Origin: Diphasiastrum complanatum
Taxonomy: Eukaryota > Streptophyta > Lycopodiopsida > Lycopodiales > Lycopodiaceae
Assembly: GCA_029204225.1 (NCBI GenBank)
Contig: MU831960.1
Span: 1-64,000 of the forward strand
Direction of reading: 5' to 3'
Length of the DNA: 64,000 nt
The notes beneath the pieces were generated by a model. The model saw nothing but the letters and a program-made list of their open reading frames with translations, did no database searches and had not been told where the DNA came from. Shown here in pieces: positions 56,101 to 64,000 of the stretch (positions are counted from its first letter, which is position 1; each line of letters begins with the position of its first letter). Made by a program: the position numbers and the translations under genes.

Positions 56101-59084
56101 GTATACTTTGATGGCTTCAAATACTTTGATGGCTTCAAATCCTTGATTGTTGGTAGCTTCCTTGATTTCAAGGGAATCTCAACTTCCTTTTCACTTGACA
56201 GAGGCCAAACTGCTTGCTCTTTATGGTTCTTATGGAGGTCTTGATGTCTTCAATTGATCTAGAATTTGATGTAATATGACCTCCATAGCATCCAGCTTAG
56301 CTGCAACTTCTTCAACCCTAGTTAATCTAGTGCTAGTACTCTCTTGTGGATGCATAATCACTGTAATCCAAACCTGCCAGCCCAATTAGAGGTCTATGGT
56401 GGGGCGTAACACTCTCAAAGTTCACTTCAAATGAGTACACCAGGTCTGTCCTGGCTGGAACAGCCCATTGTAGTCCTCCTACAATCGTCAAAACCTCCAA
56501 TTTCTCTGATATAGGGTGTCTCTACAACTTGCCACAACAAAAAACAGCAAGTTGCAAGTTAGACACGTAAATTTGGTGATGATTTGAATAGAACATCATA
56601 GCTCCCAGCTGTCAGGGCTGGCATACAGCCACATAACCGGCTTTTGGGGGCCTCAAACATTCCGTTTTCCAGCTTGACCTGTGCCCAAATCCATACCGTA
56701 CCTTGGTGTTGGCCTGTTGGCTCCAATCTCTCTGAAATTTCCAGCCTTTCAAAGCCTCTTATTAGTAACGATCCTGTTAGCTCTATTTAAAAAAAATTTG
56801 CAGCCGCCCTCTTCTCAACTCTTGGCCCTGATATCAGATGTCAAGTTCTTCCTGAACTCCACTCATAGACAAAACCACAGTAAAACATGTACAACAGATG
56901 CAGTGGAACATGTTTCACTGCAGCCACATTCTGGAACGTGAGCATTCCAAACAGCGAACGTTGCATCCACGTTCCGAAACACTCGTTCCAGACGTGAGCG
57001 TTCCGGACATGAAACGTTGTTCGGAACACAAGGAAAAAAAATGAGGAAAAAGCCCTGTGGCTAATTTTTTTTTCTGGTATAGTTCAGCTAGTGTTGGATA
57101 GGCGATATAGGATCATTTTCCTGGAATTAGCATTCTTTTACAAGGCAAGGCTCAAACTAGTCAACAATATCAAAACATTTTTTGCTGCTCTCCTTTACTC
57201 ACCATCCGTGTTTTCTTGCCATCAGTTCACTGTAATTAGTCGCCGCTTCACCCACAGTCTCTTCTCGCCATTCCTGTACTACATATGTACTCGCCCATTA
57301 CTTGCCATCAAACCCATTACTCACCTACAGCCTATTACTCGCCATCAGACCCTTTTACTCGCCTACAGCCTATTTTTGATCCTACAACCCGAAACCATAG
57401 TCTGATCCATCCAAATGACGTCGAAATGTCAACTTTCACCCGCCTTCACTCCACCTGGCCAACTATTGCGCTTCACGAGGAGTGTAGCCCCTCCGACCTG
57501 TCCAAGCCCTCCATCCAGCCCCACTACAATGGTTAACCAAACACTTGTATATCAACGGAACTCCATGCACAGTCGACACTTGCCACTTGGCAATACTCTG
57601 ACACTTAGGCAAGCAAGTAGGCTGACATGTATCACTCGTACATGAGACCAAGTCTCCCAGTGAGCATGTGACACGTCCCGTTGACTAGTCAACTCCCTTA
57701 CTTTCTAGGAGGTCAGTCCAGCCACTCCTAATTAATGCTTCTTGGTTTTCAAGGGGAGGCTCGAACCTGGGACCAAAGAAACTTTGGATGCCAAGCCAAC
57801 CAACTGAGCCAACCCCGTTGAGTTCACTCCTAATTAATGACCCGGTACCCTACACCAAAGCTTAGCATGCGACTCAAAGGCTCAGTAACTCTAGTAATTT
57901 CATTTACAATTCTTTTACAAAGGTCACCACAGGCCAGTGACTTAGCCATTTCGGTATTTTACAAAAAGTACATATGTGCATAAAGCTATAAAATAACCAA
58001 GACAGAGAGTAAAAGCTGTAACAGGAGAAGTGAGGATTGCCCAATGTTATGTGCCTAGGATAGTGCTAGGCTTGTGTGGAAATGATTCCTCCATTTAGAT
58101 TAGTGCAGTAAGGGGCTAATAGGACCTAAAACTAGTGATCATGATCTTGGTAAGGTCTAGAAGTGTGAAGTGTAGCAAAGAATCTTGGGTGGCTGAAGAA
58201 TGAGCGCTGAAGGTTAAGAGACCTACATATTGTGATAATACACATTGTGCTGGGTATATATGGTGATAAAACCCTGAAATCCATGTTACAAGCATGTTTC
58301 AACCTTATTACAGTTGTTTGCAGCCAAAGGTGGGTGTTTTCAGCCCAGATGTGAAATCATTGCAACCACAAGACACTGCCTAGGAAGCTGGAGCCAAAAA
58401 ACCAGCGAGGAACTTTGGTACAGAAATCCCCACAGCTATGAAACTACAATGAATGTGTGAACGGCAGTGCAGTACAAATCAAGGAAGAGGTGTCTAAGCA
58501 GGTGTACCACCAAAATCTAATGAGGTTAGAGAAAAGAAATAAAAAGTAGAGGTGTTTATAAGCATTTTGAAGGTAATTTATTTGTGTAACTCTCACTGAT
58601 TGTGGGATAATCATTGCTGTATGTGCTACTTGAGATCCTAGTATGCATGCTATAGGTGTGCTGTATAAAACTACAGACTAGCACAGGCTTGTAATGGCTA
58701 AAGAAAGAGCAACAATGTAAGGAGTGACTGCGAACATGTGAGACATTGTTCTTCAGTTATATAACAGAACTTAAGACCATCCAATTACCTTTGCTGATGA
58801 AGTGCGAAAAGCCATAGTCTGATCTTCTTTACTAGCTCTGCAAAAAGCTTATTAATCAGACAAGATAAGTTGGTTACATAAATGGTGCATGCACCTCCAA
58901 AAACAAGAAAGAATAGAACCAAAAATGGACATAACTCGGGAAGAATTTGAGACACAAAATTCCCACCTTCGTTTTCCATCCTCCACTAGCTCTTCACCCT
59001 CTGGCTGCTTATCAATTTCACTGCGAACTTTGTGTAATAAAGCATAATCCAACCCCTTGACCAGATGTGTGTGCTCCACATCAC
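46821..59084 (-). CDS. SMU2: SMU2/RED (IK) splicing factor gene, nine exons visible, N-terminus missing
   Basis: Homologue of human RED/IK and plant SMU2, a nuclear spliceosome-associated protein that partners SMU1. Visible exons, 5' to 3': 59084-58967, 58837-58789, 52516-52427, 52199-52131, 51883-51797, 51623-51584, 51473-51085, 47786-47370, 47108-46821. All have AG/GT borders and join in one frame of about 515 codons. The RED N-terminal part shows [56 protein letters not shown] and [18 protein letters not shown]. The RED C-terminal part shows [39 protein letters not shown] and a basic end. Introns are 129, 6272, 227, 247, 173, 110, 3298 and 261 bp; the two long ones carry transposon relics. 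The first roughly 60-80 residues expected for the family were not found to the right. No damage is seen, so it is probably functional. Confidence 0.93.
47370..47786 (-). CDS. SMU2: SMU2 exon
   Basis: 417 bp after the 3.3-kb intron; acceptor GATATACAG, donor GGAAGG/GTAAGT. Tyr/Gln-rich ([17 protein letters not shown]), then [38 protein letters not shown] and [14 protein letters not shown]. Confidence 0.92.
47787..49639. other. SMU2 intron sequence without recognised gene
   Basis: Non-coding part of the 3.3-kb intron. 48290-48420 contains iterated TTTCATTTAATGAAA-type words (GAAACAGAGTTTCATTTAAT, GCGTTTCAGTGAAAC), a palindromic-word patch. ORFs at 48903-49229 are unrecognised and may be the far end of the RT-like relic. 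Confidence 0.5.
49640..51005 (+). pseudogene. Reverse-transcriptase-like relic inside an SMU2 intron
   Basis: Plus-strand, antisense to SMU2. Fragments in order, with frame changes: [20 protein letters not shown] (49655); [15 protein letters not shown] (50245); [20 protein letters not shown]; then [19 protein letters not shown] (50535-50590); [38 protein letters not shown]; and after a frameshift MWSTDIAKC, stop, [12 protein letters not shown] (50780-50835). KPHK followed by RWITNA and then DIAKCYENIP-type sequence looks like fingers plus motif A of an RT with single-stranded-RT-like or Penelope-like character. The class is uncertain and motif C is not seen. At least five frame breaks. This is inference from motif pattern only. 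Confidence 0.45.
51085..51473 (-). CDS. SMU2: SMU2 exon
   Basis: 389 bp; acceptor TTGTTTGTAG, donor CAACAG/GTTAGT. Encodes [19 protein letters not shown], a proline run ([12 protein letters not shown]), [13 protein letters not shown] and [17 protein letters not shown]. Confidence 0.92.
51584..51623 (-). CDS. SMU2: SMU2 exon
   Basis: 40 bp; acceptor ATATTACAG, donor GGAAGAG/GTAAGT. Encodes [13 protein letters not shown], a lysine-rich stretch typical of the family here. Confidence 0.88.
51797..51883 (-). CDS. SMU2: SMU2 exon
   Basis: 87 bp; acceptor CATGTCAG, donor GGCAAG/GTTGAG. Encodes [19 protein letters not shown] and [10 protein letters not shown]. Confidence 0.92.
52131..52199 (-). CDS. 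SMU2: SMU2 exon
   Basis: 69 bp; acceptor TCCTGCAG, donor CCTCAG/GTACAA. Encodes [20 protein letters not shown] then PPQ. Confidence 0.92.
52427..52516 (-). CDS. SMU2: SMU2 exon
   Basis: 90 bp after the 6.3-kb intron; acceptor TTGTACAG, donor GACATG/GTACAA. Encodes [20 protein letters not shown] and [10 protein letters not shown]. Confidence 0.92.
52517..53050. other. SMU2 intron sequence
   Basis: No gene or repeat recognised between the SMU2 exon at 52516 and the Ty3 relic. Confidence 0.5.
53051..53383 (-). pseudogene. Ty3 integrase zinc-binding domain, truncated
   Basis: Minus strand: [40 protein letters not shown] and [16 protein letters not shown]. This is the H2C2 integrase N-terminus: [16 protein letters not shown] resembles the CHDSPxxGHxGxxKT consensus. 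The homology ends at 53051 and the catalytic core is absent. Confidence 0.82.
53578..53856 (-). pseudogene. Ty3 RNase H domain
   Basis: Minus strand: [40 protein letters not shown] and [18 protein letters not shown], typical of plant Ty3 RNase H. It is continuous for 93 codons and lies between integrase and RT as expected on this strand. Confidence 0.88.
53895..54624 (-). pseudogene. Ty3 reverse transcriptase pseudogene
   Basis: Minus strand. N-terminal part 54361-54624: [40 protein letters not shown] and [18 protein letters not shown]. Palm part 53895-54185: [20 protein letters not shown] (motif C, FVDD intact) and [19 protein letters not shown]. Motif A and the segment around 54200-54350 survive only in broken frames. 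Non-functional. Confidence 0.88.
54932..55147 (-). pseudogene. Ty3 aspartic protease relic
   Basis: Minus strand: [20 protein letters not shown] and RLRVSTQPS. The active site reads FDTRSSHN where FDSGSxHN is expected, so Gly is lost. Confidence 0.72.
55400..56355 (-). pseudogene. Ty3 gag relic
   Basis: Minus strand from ATG at about 56355 ([20 protein letters not shown], a short coiled coil). It continues after frame breaks with [20 protein letters not shown] (an 18-bp tandem duplication at 56101-56136), [20 protein letters not shown] and [12 protein letters not shown]. It ends with a degraded zinc knuckle, [13 protein letters not shown], near 55445-55490. The gag start and absence of a flanking LTR suggest the element was truncated at both ends. 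Confidence 0.72.
56360..57722. other. SMU2 intron sequence, no gene
   Basis: No coding signal. 56925-57025 carries iterated GGAACG/CGTTCC words (TGGAACGTGAGCATTCC, CACGTTCCGAAACACTCG, GAGCGTTCCGGACATG), another palindromic-word patch. Confidence 0.5.
57738..57824 (-). mobile_element. Very short tRNA-derived retroposon (SINE-like) with 15-bp target duplication
   Basis: On the minus strand it has a pol III A-box-like GGGGTTGGCTCAGTTGG and, about 30 bp on, a B box GGTTCGAGCC, at tRNA spacing. It ends in TTGAAAACCAAGAAG. Flanks are identical 15-bp repeats, CACTCCTAATTAATG, at 57723-57737 and 57825-57839. The acceptor ends do not pair like a working tRNA (GGGGTTG against CCCCTTG), so I do not call a tRNA gene. 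Confidence 0.75.
57840..58788. other. SMU2 intron sequence, no gene
   Basis: Nothing recognised between the retroposon and the SMU2 exon at 58789. Confidence 0.5.
58789..58837 (-). CDS. SMU2: SMU2 exon
   Basis: 49 bp; acceptor TTTTTGCAG, donor GCAAAG/GTAATT. Encodes [16 protein letters not shown], in frame with both neighbours. Confidence 0.88.
58967..59084 (-). CDS. SMU2: SMU2 exon (first visible)
   Basis: Acceptor CATGCAG before GTGATGTGGAGC; donor GGAAAACGAAG/GTGGGA. Encodes [20 protein letters not shown] and an acidic tail, the most conserved RED N-terminal segment. The exon begins inside a codon, so another exon lies upstream. Confidence 0.92.
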
Positions 59085-59399
59085 CTGCATGATAGATGTA
59101 TAAACAATGATACTTTAGGTTTGAAACTGACATGTTTTGTCAGGAAGTTTGTCCTTGAAGATTCACTCTAACATTGAATGGGCTCCAAATGGAGCAATCC
59201 GTCAAATTCTCAACTATGCTGCAAACTCGTCACTGCAATAGTTTCGGCAATACAGATAATGTAGAATAAAGAAATGTATTGCACCTTTGCAGATATACTT
59301 TAGACACACTTGGTCTGTTTGTTGAAGCTAAATTGCGATAGAATTTTAAGTGTTGATTTGTGTCTTGTCTAATTCATGGCACATGGTACGTAGCATAGT

Positions 59400-59470
59400 T
59401 GCAGCGAATCGCGATTCGCAAATCGCGATTCTAAACCCAGAATCGTGCAAAAAAAAAATTGGAAAAATAG
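59400..59470. repeat. GAATCG/CGATTC palindromic-word patch
   Basis: Reads GCGAATCGCGATTCGCAAAT followed by CGCGATTC and AGAATCG. It can fold back on itself and shares its words with the tandem units at 59880-60530. Confidence 0.7.
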
Positions 59471-59659
59471 CTTATGGCTGAAGTTTTTTTAGGGGAGCAA
59501 TGGTCAAACCAACATTTTGCCTCCCAAAAGTGTAGTAGATAGGGCACAAACAGATCTTATTTTCAGTAGCTATTGGGTTGTTATTTGCTCTGGTTCTCAG
59601 TAAATGTTAATGCTACAGTTTGGGCTCAATATTGGGCCCTTATCAGCGTGCATTTGGAC

Positions 59660-59745
59660 CCCCATTTTTATCTACCGGGGGTGCAGGGGGGGCAGCGCCC
59701 CCCCTGCTACTGTTGTCGGGGGGGTCCAGGGGGGGCAGCACCCCT
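59660..59745. repeat. GGGGGGCAGC-rich patch
   Basis: Two copies of GGGTxCAGGGGGGGCAGC-type sequence (about 59680-59700 and 59722-59742), giving proline/glycine ORFs in all frames. Low-complexity, not a gene. Confidence 0.6.
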
Positions 59746-59879
59746 CGAAGCAAAAAGCGAGGTACAATTGCTCTACAGTTCTCTGTCTCTGTCCCACTGG
59801 AACCATCTGTGATTGTAACAAACAGGCTAGAGGTTAGTTTTGAATTTTTATCCTTGACAGAACCCAACATGGATTAATG

Positions 59880-60530
59880 CACCTAAATTGGACCAGCCTG
59901 CACCCGAAACAGTTGGCGAACTACACAATAAAAATGCTCTTAATCAAAGCTTTCATCTGATACCCATATTGCCCAAAAGAAATTTCAAAAAAAAAAAACC
60001 GATTCTGTACGATTCTGGTTTTTTTCCGAATCGTGATTCTGAACCACGATTCAGAATCGGAGTGCAACTATGCTACGTAGTCATGGGAGCTTATTGATTG
60101 TGGCCTAAATTGGACCATCCTACAGTTGGCAAACTAGAAAATAAAAATGCTCTTAATCAGAGCTTTCATCTGATACGCATATGGCCCAAAAAAAATTTCA
60201 AAAAAAAAAAAAGTACGTACTACGATTCTGGCTTTTTTCCAGAACGCGATTCTGAACCACGATTCAGAATCGAAGTGCAACTATGCTCTTATTGATTGTG
60301 GCCTAAATTGGACCATCCTGCACCCAAAACAGTCTGCAAACTACACAATAAAAATGCTATTAATTAGAGCTTTCATCTGATACCCATATTGCCCAAAAAA
60401 AATTTCAAAAAAAAAAATGATTTTGTACGATCTGGCTTTTTTCCAAATCGCGATTTTGACCGTGATTCTGAACCACAATTCAGAATCAGAGTGCAACTAT
60501 GCTACGTAGTCATGGGAGCTTATTGATTGT
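59880..60530. repeat. Three tandem units of about 200-230 bp with inverted GATTC motifs
   Basis: Units begin CCTAAATTGGACCAxCCT at about 59881, 60103 and 60303. Each holds AAAATGCT.TTAAT, an A tract, and a fold-back GATTCTGAACCACGATTCAG. Units 1 and 3 continue into ACTATGCTACGTAGTCATGG. The units differ by point changes and short deletions. Confidence 0.85.
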
Positions 60531-61394
60531 GGAGGCTATGTACATGGTTTGCCATACTTCACATGTGAGCCAAATAATTAGCACATGACCAGTTAATCAT
60601 TACGATTGCATGATTGCACACTCATGCAATTATCTACTTAGGAGACAGGCATATGGCATTGTTTTATCATAATTGAGGGTTGTAATTGTTCACAAGTGGC
60701 ATATATGTTACCACACATCCATTAAAGAAAATTACAATGAATGGCTCATACTTTGCTTTCCAAGATATCTTCTAGAGGTTTGAATACAACAAAAGAAAAC
60801 AAACATCTTAAAAAATCAATAACAGATCTAAAGATCCAAACCTTAGTGATATGTACAATACTTGGACAACATTCCACTACATCGAAAATATGTGTATACA
60901 TGTATTGAAAAGCATCTACATAGACAGATTAATATAATGTATGCGTGTCTTTGCCCAATATTACTATCTCCAAATTCCAAGACTCTCTGAATATAGATGA
61001 TCAGCCTCAATATAGCCTCTACCTTAATGGCAAACTTAGCTAGGATAATCAAATGTAGCATAAAGAACTTGGCATGTATCATATGAGAGAGCATAGAAAT
61101 CTGAAGTCATGTAAAGCTAGCCCACTCTATTGATGTAAGCCATGTACACCATGCCTCTGTTGCATACATAGTTGTACCAGAGTATTTGAAAGACCACACT
61201 TACTATAAGCATCATGTATATGGTGCCTAACAGAAAACCGCTCCAAGTTGACAAGGGAGGACTGACCCTTCCTAAGCCGGCAAGTGGTTGCATGCCTCAC
61301 GCCAACGATAGCCTCTTGCATTAACTGAGTTACACATATGGATAGAGTATGCTATATCATCCCCACTACTTCTCCCATCATTATCTCACCCCAA
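60531..61394. other. No gene recognised
   Basis: Minus-strand ORFs at 60843-61094 and 61127-61321 show no family I know. Confidence 0.5.
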
Positions 61395-62335
61395 CCTTCA
61401 ACTTTCAACCTTTTTTCACCCAGCATGATCACTAAAGCCATTGAGAATTTTAATACTCGTCGTGCAAGAGAGATCGAGGATCTAGAAGCAAAACTTTGTA
61501 TCCATGCAGATGACATACTCTCCCCCATCTTGGCTGATCTCTTTAACCATGCAGTCTCTTAGGGTTTTTCCACTTTATGGTGCGCACTAATGTCGTACAT
61601 CCTATTCATGAGGGGGGTGATCCCATGAAACCAAGAAACTATCACACTATCATGGTCGAACACATTATGGCTACCACACTATCATGGTCGAACACATTAT
61701 GGCCAAAGTATGTGCATTAGCTCTACAGTCAGCAGTTAGTAGTGAAGCAGAGATAAGACCTCTACATGCTTTGGGGCAGGCAAGCTTCCAGGATCACTAC
61801 TCCACTTTTGATCATACCTTTGCATTGGCATCTAATATTAAGGAGGCTAGATCCAGGCACGAGTGTGTATACTGCTGCTTTGTGGATTCCCGAAAGGCTT
61901 TTGACTCTGTTCTGAGATATTAACTTATCCAATGATTACAGGACCTTGGTTTCCAATCAAACACAATATTGGCGGTTATGGCACTATATGAGAGAGTGAT
62001 AGGCTGTTTCCGATCAACACAGGGCATCACACCACAGATTGATAATACCATTGTGGTGAAGTAGGAATGCTCACTATCCCCTACCCTATTTGGACTTTAC
62101 ATTGATGAGTTGGAGAGGATGATTGTGCAGGATGGAGGGGAGGGTCGTACTAATGACCTTTATCTTGCTTTATACTGATGATGTGGTACTCATGTCATGG
62201 TCGAGAGAGGGAGTACAGAAACATCTGGAAGTATTATGATCTTTTTGTTTACGTTGGGGATTGACGGTGAACATTTCGAAGACCAAAGTCATGATCTTCA
62301 ATACCTCAAGAGCATTAATGCAGAGACATGTGATT
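61395..62335 (+). pseudogene. LINE reverse transcriptase pseudogene
   Basis: Non-LTR RT in order: LCIHADDILSPILADLFNHA (61495), MVEHIMAKVCALALQSA (61684, RT motif region near Y.xI), GQASFQDHYSTFDHTFALAS, EARSRHECVYCCFVDSRKAF (motif A, FVDxRKAFD, about 61850), SLSPTLFGLYIDELERMIVQ (62070), YTDDVVLMSWSREGVQ (motif C, YTDD, about 62172) and LTVNISKTKVMIFN (62260). Stops and frameshifts occur throughout. A 33-bp tandem duplication (CACTATCATGGTCGAACACA) lies at 61648-61705. Endonuclease and ORF1 are not seen to the left. Confidence 0.88.
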
Positions 62336-62337
62336 TT

Positions 62338-62478
62338 TTAGTTATTTTTTTGTTACTATTGTTATTTATGGAGACGTTTTCTAAGCTCCTATGGTTATGA
62401 CACACTTGAGATGTACTTATTAGTATTTTGTACCTACGGGTACCGACAAGACATTAATAAGATCTCTCTCTCTCTCTC

Positions 62479-62512
<34 letters not shown>
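62338..62512 (+). repeat. LINE 3' end and (CT)n tract
   Basis: CACTTGAGATGTACTTATTA is followed by GACATTAATAA and then a (CT)n run at 62463-62510. The same order recurs at 63703-63780, so this is a conserved 3' end. Confidence 0.65.
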
Positions 62513-62513
<1 letters not shown>

Positions 62514-62689
62514 AGGGAGAGCTCAAACGGACTCAGAGACAGATGATGAGGATACTCCTATTCCTATGAGAGATCAACATCATGATTAGATGTCGATCAA
62601 TGTCAGTGTACAGCATCTCACTGATCTGATATTCTGACCTCCAGAGGTAAAGCTTCTATTGAAGAACGGCACCCAATTAGCACCAGAGT

Positions 62690-63170
62690 ATGAGACATAG
62701 TTGTCGCCAAGTGTTTCCATTGTACCAACTCCTCTAATTCTGTTGAGCACCTATATCACATCCTTTTTCAGCCATCTTGGTTGAGAGCAGTTGAGATTTT
62801 GCACATATATAGCTCATGGCACAGGCACAGGCCCGTTGTGGTCAAGCCAGACTTCTATCGCTCCAATTTCCGAGAGCCGAACAGTGCCGAGGTCCTAGTT
62901 TTACCTCTTTACTTGGATAGGGGACTCTCACATTGCCTCCGATTTACATTGGGACAGTTCCGAGTCTCCTCGCACCAATTATATGTGGAGATCGGGCATT
63001 TCCAAGGCATTCCTCATATGAGTAGACTTTGCCAAATGTGCATGTTAGGGGAGGTGGAGTCAAAAGAGCATTTTCTATTCAGATGTCCTATTTATTATAA
63101 GATCTGAGGAAGCTATCATTGTCTTTTCCGTGATACTCCAGTCATACTGCATTCACTTGTTTCATATGTA
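62690..63170 (+). pseudogene. LINE ORF2 C-terminal domain relic
   Basis: ORF 62781-63107 includes LSHCLRFTLGQFRVSSHQLY, VEIGHFQGIPHMSRLCQMC and VESKEHFLFRCPIYYKI. This matches the C-terminal zinc-knuckle-like region of plant LINE ORF2 (RLC..C....E.E.HFLF.CP.Y). It is separated from the RT part by a 3' end, so it comes from a second LINE copy or a rearranged one. Confidence 0.78.
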
Positions 63171-63639
63171 GACCCTCAGTGTGTGGCATTGATGTTGCAT
63201 GCAATGTTCCTACTCCGTAGAGATATTTGTCAAAGAGGTCAGTATGGACACCACGACTCCCAGACCCACATCACCTCCTTTTTCTCCAAGAGACATTTTA
63301 GAGCAGACATTGAGGCAGGCTCTTTGTCAGAGGATGAGTCAGATATCCCTTCTCAAGGTCTTCACCATGATTGACGACAATGTATTGCTTCCATATCACA
63401 CTTTACAGCTACCAGGAGACTTCGCAAATCTAAAACTCATGTGAGCAGGCCCATTGTTTCCTCGTCAGTACCTGCATTGTCATCTATCCTTGCTTTCTTC
63501 AGCAGAGGTCCTTTGTGACATGATCTATCATACAGGTTTGACTACTGTTGTACAGTTTTAGCTACATGGCACCCCATTGTATCAGCTCTCAGATCCTCTT
63601 ATCTTGAATGTAGAGTATAGATTTGTCTAGTCTTGATAG

Positions 63640-63780
63640 GCTAATCATTTTATCTAGTAGTTGTTTGTTTGAGTCATTATATGCTCCTTTTAAGTATTTA
63701 TCATACTTGAGATGTACTTACTTGGTCTTATATGCCTTTTGGCATTAAAAGACATTAATAAAGCTTTCTTTCTCTCTCTC
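63640..63780 (+). repeat. Second LINE 3' end
   Basis: ATACTTGAGATGTACTTACT, a short gap, GACATTAATAAAGC, then a CT-rich tail, parallel to 62400-62512. It follows the ORF2 C-terminal relic at the expected distance. Confidence 0.65.
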
Positions 63781-64000
63781 CACCATGTCACCTAGAAAAA
63801 AAGGGGGTTTCTTCCAGCTCCCCCCAACTTCCACCTCGCGCCCTCGCCCAGCTTCCACCTTGCCTTCCCATGTGGCACATGCTGCCACGCAGGCAGCAGC
63901 GCTACCTATTAACAATGTTGTGTCAACACTGCTGCCTACTAATATGCATGTGGCAGCACTACTAGACCTGAGATGAATCTTACGTAGACACCAGAGAGAA
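63781..64000 (+). other. Unassigned right edge
   Basis: GC-richer than its surroundings. An ORF at 63785-63976 starts MSPRKKGGFFQLPPTSTSR and is Ala/Pro/Thr-rich, like some retroelement leaders. The gene, if any, cannot be identified. Confidence 0.3.

Noticed and set aside
57738-57824. Functional tRNA gene
   Set aside because: The acceptor arms do not pair properly and 15-bp direct repeats flank the unit, which marks it as a retroposon.
59085-64000. A first exon of SMU2 in this interval
   Set aside because: I looked on the minus strand for the expected N-terminal residues next to a donor site and found none; it is probably outside the window.
1-64000. rRNA genes, telomere arrays or organellar DNA insertions
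   Set aside because: No stretch resembled these; the TAAGGG words near 9.1-9.3 kb are irregular and not telomeric.

Overview
This is a stretch of a large, transposon-rich nuclear plant genome. Nearly every recognisable reading frame belongs to a plant-type transposable element: Ty1/copia, Ty3, Helitron, hAT, LINE, and a tRNA-derived retroposon. The one clear host gene is a plant-type SMU2/RED (IK) splicing factor with canonical GT-AG introns of 110 bp to 6.3 kb. The species cannot be read from the sequence. Dense nesting and multi-kb introns suggest a large-genome vascular plant, which is an inference.

Layout. 1-4192: decayed Ty3 element on + whose integrase and part of its 3' LTR were lost in one deletion. 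4193-5940: nothing recognised. 6009-9700: minus-strand copia relics. 9700-12040: no gene seen. 12044-13360: duplicated segment with four G-boxes, a short copia RT relic and tandem repeats. 13360-17340: AT-rich DNA with internal duplications and no gene. 17339-17611 plus 28381-30716: one Helitron Rep/helicase pseudogene, split by copia element A (17612-28375, TSD ATAAG), which is itself split by element B of the same family (19719-25194, TSD ATTGG). 30717-32484: the 3' end of another LTR element (C) with an unrecognised ORF. 32490-34285: two minus-strand copia gag/protease relics. 34921-42895: element E, a gag-only Ty3 element on the minus strand with 1.15-kb LTRs, TSD GTGAG and a 1.5-kb minisatellite leader. 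43441-44997: hAT transposase relic. 46821-59084: SMU2 exons on the minus strand. One large intron holds a reverse-transcriptase-like relic and another holds a truncated Ty3 element and a tiny tRNA-derived retroposon. 59400-60530: tandem repeats built from GAATCG/CGATTC words. 61395-63780: LINE fragments with two 3' ends.

The most unusual system is the A/B copia family. Gag and protease are ordinary. Downstream the reading frame stays open in the deduced ancestor for about 1,195 codons up to the 3' LTR, but integrase and RT survive only as faint echoes, with YDGD where YVDD is expected, in both copies. B sits inside A, so it should be younger, yet its LTRs differ more from each other (about 2%) than A's do (about 0.4%).

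The only gene likely to be functional is SMU2. All nine visible exons join in frame, but the N-terminal exon or exons were not found and probably lie beyond the right edge.
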